Below, piece after piece: positions 61,588 to 64,000 of a stretch of DNA of 64,000 nucleotides (positions are counted from its first letter, which is position 1; the number at the start of each line of letters is the position of its first letter). The DNA lies in NCBI RefSeq assembly GCF_900111825.1, contig NZ_FOJM01000003.1, positions 368,531 through 432,530 of the forward strand, written 5' to 3'. The position numbers and the translations under genes were made by a program. The notes under the pieces are model-generated. The model saw only the letters and a list, made by a program, of their open reading frames with translations. It searched no databases and was not told where the DNA came from. The stretch is from Pedobacter suwonensis (lineage in GTDB: Bacteria > Bacteroidota > Bacteroidia > Sphingobacteriales > Sphingobacteriaceae).

Positions 61588-63447
61588 TTATTCTGAAAGC
61601 TCCAGCCAACGCAATGTGTAATCGTCTAATTTCGTTTGGAGTGTTTCAATCTCAGTTGATATCTCTTGTATTTTAATATAATCAGAAGCGTTGACGTTAT
61701 TCAAGGTGTTGGTTAATTCGATTATTTTATTTTCCGTTTCTTCTATTCCTTTTTCAGCTTCTTCTAATTCTTTCTGTTCTTTAAAGCTTAGCTTTTTTGT
61801 TGCTTTAGGCTGGACTTGGTCAGTGTTGGGAACAGAAGTTTTTTTTGTTTCTTTAGCTTTGGGCTGTTCTAAACTTAACCTGTATTCTGAATAATTACCA
61901 TTGTATATTTTAACGACACCTTCGCCCTCCATAATAAAAAGCTGATCGCTCATTTTATCAAGCAAATACCTGTCGTGCGAAACTAACATCAAGATGCCCG
62001 GAAAATTTTCTAAAAACTCCTCAAGCACATTTAAGGTATCAATATCAAGGTCATTTGTTGGTTCATCCAAAATTAGAAAATTAGGATTTTGCATCAAGAC
62101 CTTCATCAGGTTTAAACGTTTTTTTTCGCCGCCACTTAATTTCTCTACCATGCCATGTTGTTTCTTGGGAGGAAAAAGAAAAAGTGTTAATAGGGCAGAA
62201 GCGGTAATAATGGAACCATCTGCCATTTTAATATACTCGGCATCTGATTTTACAATGTCTATTACTCGCTCTTTAGGATCGAAAGTTAAACCACCCTGTT
62301 TGTAATATCCAAATACGGTTGTTTCGCCAGTATCAACTTTACCATCATCTGGCTTTAAATTGCTGGTGATGATATTTAAAAGTGTTGATTTACCTGTTCC
62401 ATTTTTTCCTGCTAAACCAATACGATCGCCTTTTTTAAAGGTATAGCTGAAATCATTAATGATTGGCCGACCTTCAAAACTTTTTTTTATGTGATCTAAC
62501 TCAATGATTTTGCCACCCTGCCTAGACATTTTCATTTTGAGAGTAACACTTTGATTTTCAGACTTTTTCTTGGTCTTTTCCTCTAAATCGTAAAAAGCAT
62601 CAATCCTGGCCTGAGATTTCGTTGCACGCGCTTGTGGCATGCGTCTCATCCACTCTAATTCTTTCTTTAATAGCTGTTGGTTCTTGTGTAAAACAGTTGC
62701 GTCCAAAGCCTCCCTTTCTGCTTTCTTTTCGAGGAAGTAGGCATAATTTCCATTGTAATTGAAAATTTTTCCTCTATCCAGTTCTACAATGGTATTACAA
62801 ACATTATCTAAAAAGTATCTGTCATGTGTAACCAACAGAATGGTTTTTTGTCCGGTAGTTAATAACTTCTCTAGCCATTCAATCGTATCGATATCTAAAT
62901 GGTTGGTAGGTTCATCGAGTACCAGTATTTCAGGATCTTCAATTAATAGTTTTGCTAAAGCCAAACGTTTTTTTTGTCCACCAGAAAGCGTATCAATTTT
63001 TTGTTGAAGATGAGTAATTCCCATCCGGTTCAGAATGGTTTTAATTTCATGTTCATATTCCCAGGCATTATGTTCACTTAATTCCTCATATAAGCGATTG
63101 AGTGTGTTTTCATCTGGGTTCGGTTGTTCAATTAATTCTTCATATTCTTTGATGAGCTGTTGTTGCTTGTTTTCAAGCGAAAAGATATGGTCGCTAATAG
63201 AAAATCCCGCTGTGAACTGAGGTTCCTGATCCAAAAAACCGATTTTAACGGATTTATTTTTTACTATTTTACCCTCAAGCGGAGGAAACCGCTCAGCCAA
63301 TAATTTCAATAACGTACTCTTACCTGCGCCATTAATACCAACCAGCGCCACGCGTTGACCGGAATTAATACCGAGGGTTAAATTTTTAAATAACCATTCA
63401 TCATGATAACCATGTCCTAAGCCTTCTGCCGCAATTAATGTGCTCAA
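61588..63447 (-). CDS. ABC-F ATPase, Uup-like
   Basis: The 619-residue soluble protein has two ABC domains (Walker A GINGAGKSTLLKLL near residue 36 and GKNGTGKSTLLNIIT near 345; signatures LSGGQKKRLALA and LSGGEKKRLNLM) joined by a charged linker. A C-terminal coiled coil (KKLSFKEQKELEEAEKG) is typical of Uup. ABC-F proteins act on the ribosome; Uup is also linked to transposon excision and DNA binding. No membrane segment. Resistance function is not implied. Confidence 0.9.
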   Translation of the reverse strand: MSTLIAAEGLGHGYHDEWLFKNLTLGINSGQRVALVGINGAGKSTLLKLLAERFPPLEGKIVKNKSVKIGFLDQEPQFTAGFSISDHIFSLENKQQQLIKEYEELIEQPNPDENTLNRLYEELSEHNAWEYEHEIKTILNRMGITHLQQKIDTLSGGQKKRLALAKLLIEDPEILVLDEPTNHLDIDTIEWLEKLLTTGQKTILLVTHDRYFLDNVCNTIVELDRGKIFNYNGNYAYFLEKKAEREALDATVLHKNQQLLKKELEWMRRMPQARATKSQARIDAFYDLEEKTKKKSENQSVTLKMKMSRQGGKIIELDHIKKSFEGRPIINDFSYTFKKGDRIGLAGKNGTGKSTLLNIITSNLKPDDGKVDTGETTVFGYYKQGGLTFDPKERVIDIVKSDAEYIKMADGSIITASALLTLFLFPPKKQHGMVEKLSGGEKKRLNLMKVLMQNPNFLILDEPTNDLDIDTLNVLEEFLENFPGILMLVSHDRYLLDKMSDQLFIMEGEGVVKIYNGNYSEYRLSLEQPKAKETKKTSVPNTDQVQPKATKKLSFKEQKELEEAEKGIEETENKIIELTNTLNNVNASDYIKIQEISTEIETLQTKLDDYTLRWLELSE

Positions 63448-63605
63448 TTTTTCTGTGTTTCGGATTTATAAAAGAAAATTATTGCAAAGGTAAGTATAAA
63501 TTATTTGCAACGCTAAACAGATATCTCAAAGCTATTGTGTATCAGCTAAAATGGCAAAAACTTGATGTATTGTGATTGTTTTGAATGTCATCAATGGTGG
63601 TTCTA

Positions 63606-63637
63606 AAAAAAAAAGCGGTTGGACTCGCTCCACCGCT
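63606..63637 (-). terminator. hairpin with A/T run near the IS left end
   Basis: AGCGGTTGGA (63614-63623) pairs with TCCACCGCT (63629-63637) with one bulged T. On the minus strand it is followed by a run of T, so it would stop leftward transcription. It lies in the 247-nt gap (63448-63694) with no gene. Confidence 0.6.
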
Positions 63638-63694
63638 GCTTCAATCATTAACTTGTCTAGTCCTAATATAGCGATACAAAAAACTAGTATCCTT

Positions 63695-64000
63695 ATGGAG
63701 GAAAAAACAAATTATTCGAAACGTAGTCAGAAAGATTACACCTTAAGCTTTAAACTTCAAGTAGTTAGCGAGGTTGAAAATGGGACATTGAGTTTATCTC
63801 AAGCTAAAGTTAAATACGGTATACAGGGTGACAGCACCGTTCGTAAATGGTTGCAAAAATATGGTAACTTTGATTGGGAGCATAAATCTCCTTTTCATAT
63901 GCCCAAGACACCTGAACAGAAAATCCTGGAGTTGGAAGCTAAACTCAAACTCCTGGAGAAACAAAATGCTTTCCTGTCTGCCCAGAACAGTAGAGCGGAC
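63695..64000 (+). CDS. IS3-family transposase OrfA, partial (cut by window edge)
   Basis: An open frame of 102 codons starts MEEKTNYSKRSQKDYTLSFK and runs to the window end. It has the OrfA helix-turn-helix (GTLSLSQAKVKYGIQGDS, VRKWLQKYGNFDW) and the start of the leucine-zipper-like coiled coil (PEQKILELEAKLKLLEKQNA). In IS3 elements a second frame (OrfB with the DDE integrase) follows with a -1 frameshift, beyond the edge. The left inverted repeat cannot be fixed without the right end. Confidence 0.88.
   Translation, partial: MEEKTNYSKRSQKDYTLSFKLQVVSEVENGTLSLSQAKVKYGIQGDSTVRKWLQKYGNFDWEHKSPFHMPKTPEQKILELEAKLKLLEKQNAFLSAQNSRAD

Noticed and set aside
1..64000. tRNA, rRNA or tmRNA genes
   Set aside because: No cloverleaf with TTCGA-type T-loop and CCA-proximal stem, and no rRNA-like conserved stretches, were recognised by eye; a covariance search would be needed to exclude small RNAs.

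Overview
This is a chromosomal window from a Bacteroidota bacterium, most likely a Sphingobacteriaceae member close to Pedobacter. That placement is inference. It rests on AT-rich DNA, few purine-rich Shine-Dalgarno sites, promoter boxes of the Bacteroidota type (TAnnTTTG), an S16 protein with a long acidic tail, a GT51 transglycosylase fused to an AsmA-like region, and intergenic spaces filled with dispersed palindromes. Nearly all of the DNA is housekeeping core. I see no rRNA, tRNA, CRISPR array, prophage or defence island. One IS3-type transposase gene is cut by the right edge.

Layout. 0-6 kb: a secreted carboxypeptidase-regulatory-like protein, NifU-like and Mrp Fe-S proteins, the AsmA/GT51 protein, hpt and phosphatidylserine decarboxylase. 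6-11 kb: an MscS channel and the ribosomal-protein/tRNA-modification run rpsP-rimM-trmD-rplS, interrupted by two small exported proteins. 11-19.4 kb: a deoxyribonucleotidase, YbjQ, pfkA, a DsbD system split over two genes, birA, rsfS, ftsH and a LUD protein. 19.4-26.5 kb: an envelope-flavoured block with a phospholipase-A-like outer-membrane protein, a metzincin-motif lipoprotein, a two-component pair, an orphan ketoacyl synthase III and a TPR protein. 26.6-34.3 kb: zinc-ribbon/Nif3, TM2 and DUF2752 proteins, mfd, and an AAA ATPase/DUF3820 pair behind a duplicated operator-like dyad. 34.7-46.2 kb: a DsbA-like protein, an M14 peptidase, a cobalamin riboswitch driving metE, a thioesterase, a methyltransferase, cdsA, DUF2007, a CPBP protease, dus and apaG. 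46.7-57.7 kb: a zinc metallopeptidase, an FAD oxidoreductase, purU, rmuC, thiL, a dicarboxylate symporter, divergent nadA/nadB and a gamma carbonic anhydrase. 57.8-64 kb: an Ig-like lipoprotein, mnmG, an Uup-type ABC-F ATPase and the IS3 fragment.

The genes cover translation and its quality control, lipid head-group synthesis, thiol redox, NAD and methionine synthesis, and envelope maintenance. Two parS partition sites lie between mnmG and the ABC-F gene, so the window is probably close to the replication origin.

The least explained content is intergenic. At least six palindromic repeat families recur here: four with long inverted arms ending in GTCAT/ATGAC, one structured element whose stem changes by compensation between two copies, and one element of four consecutive hairpins with TGT or ACA loops. 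Other notable items are a perfect 23-bp hairpin over a start codon, a duplicated dyad placed on a promoter, and the metzincin-lipoprotein/OMPLA-like gene pair. I did not find a clearly new multi-gene system. These repeat families and the 19.4-21 kb pair are the best candidates for something not yet described.
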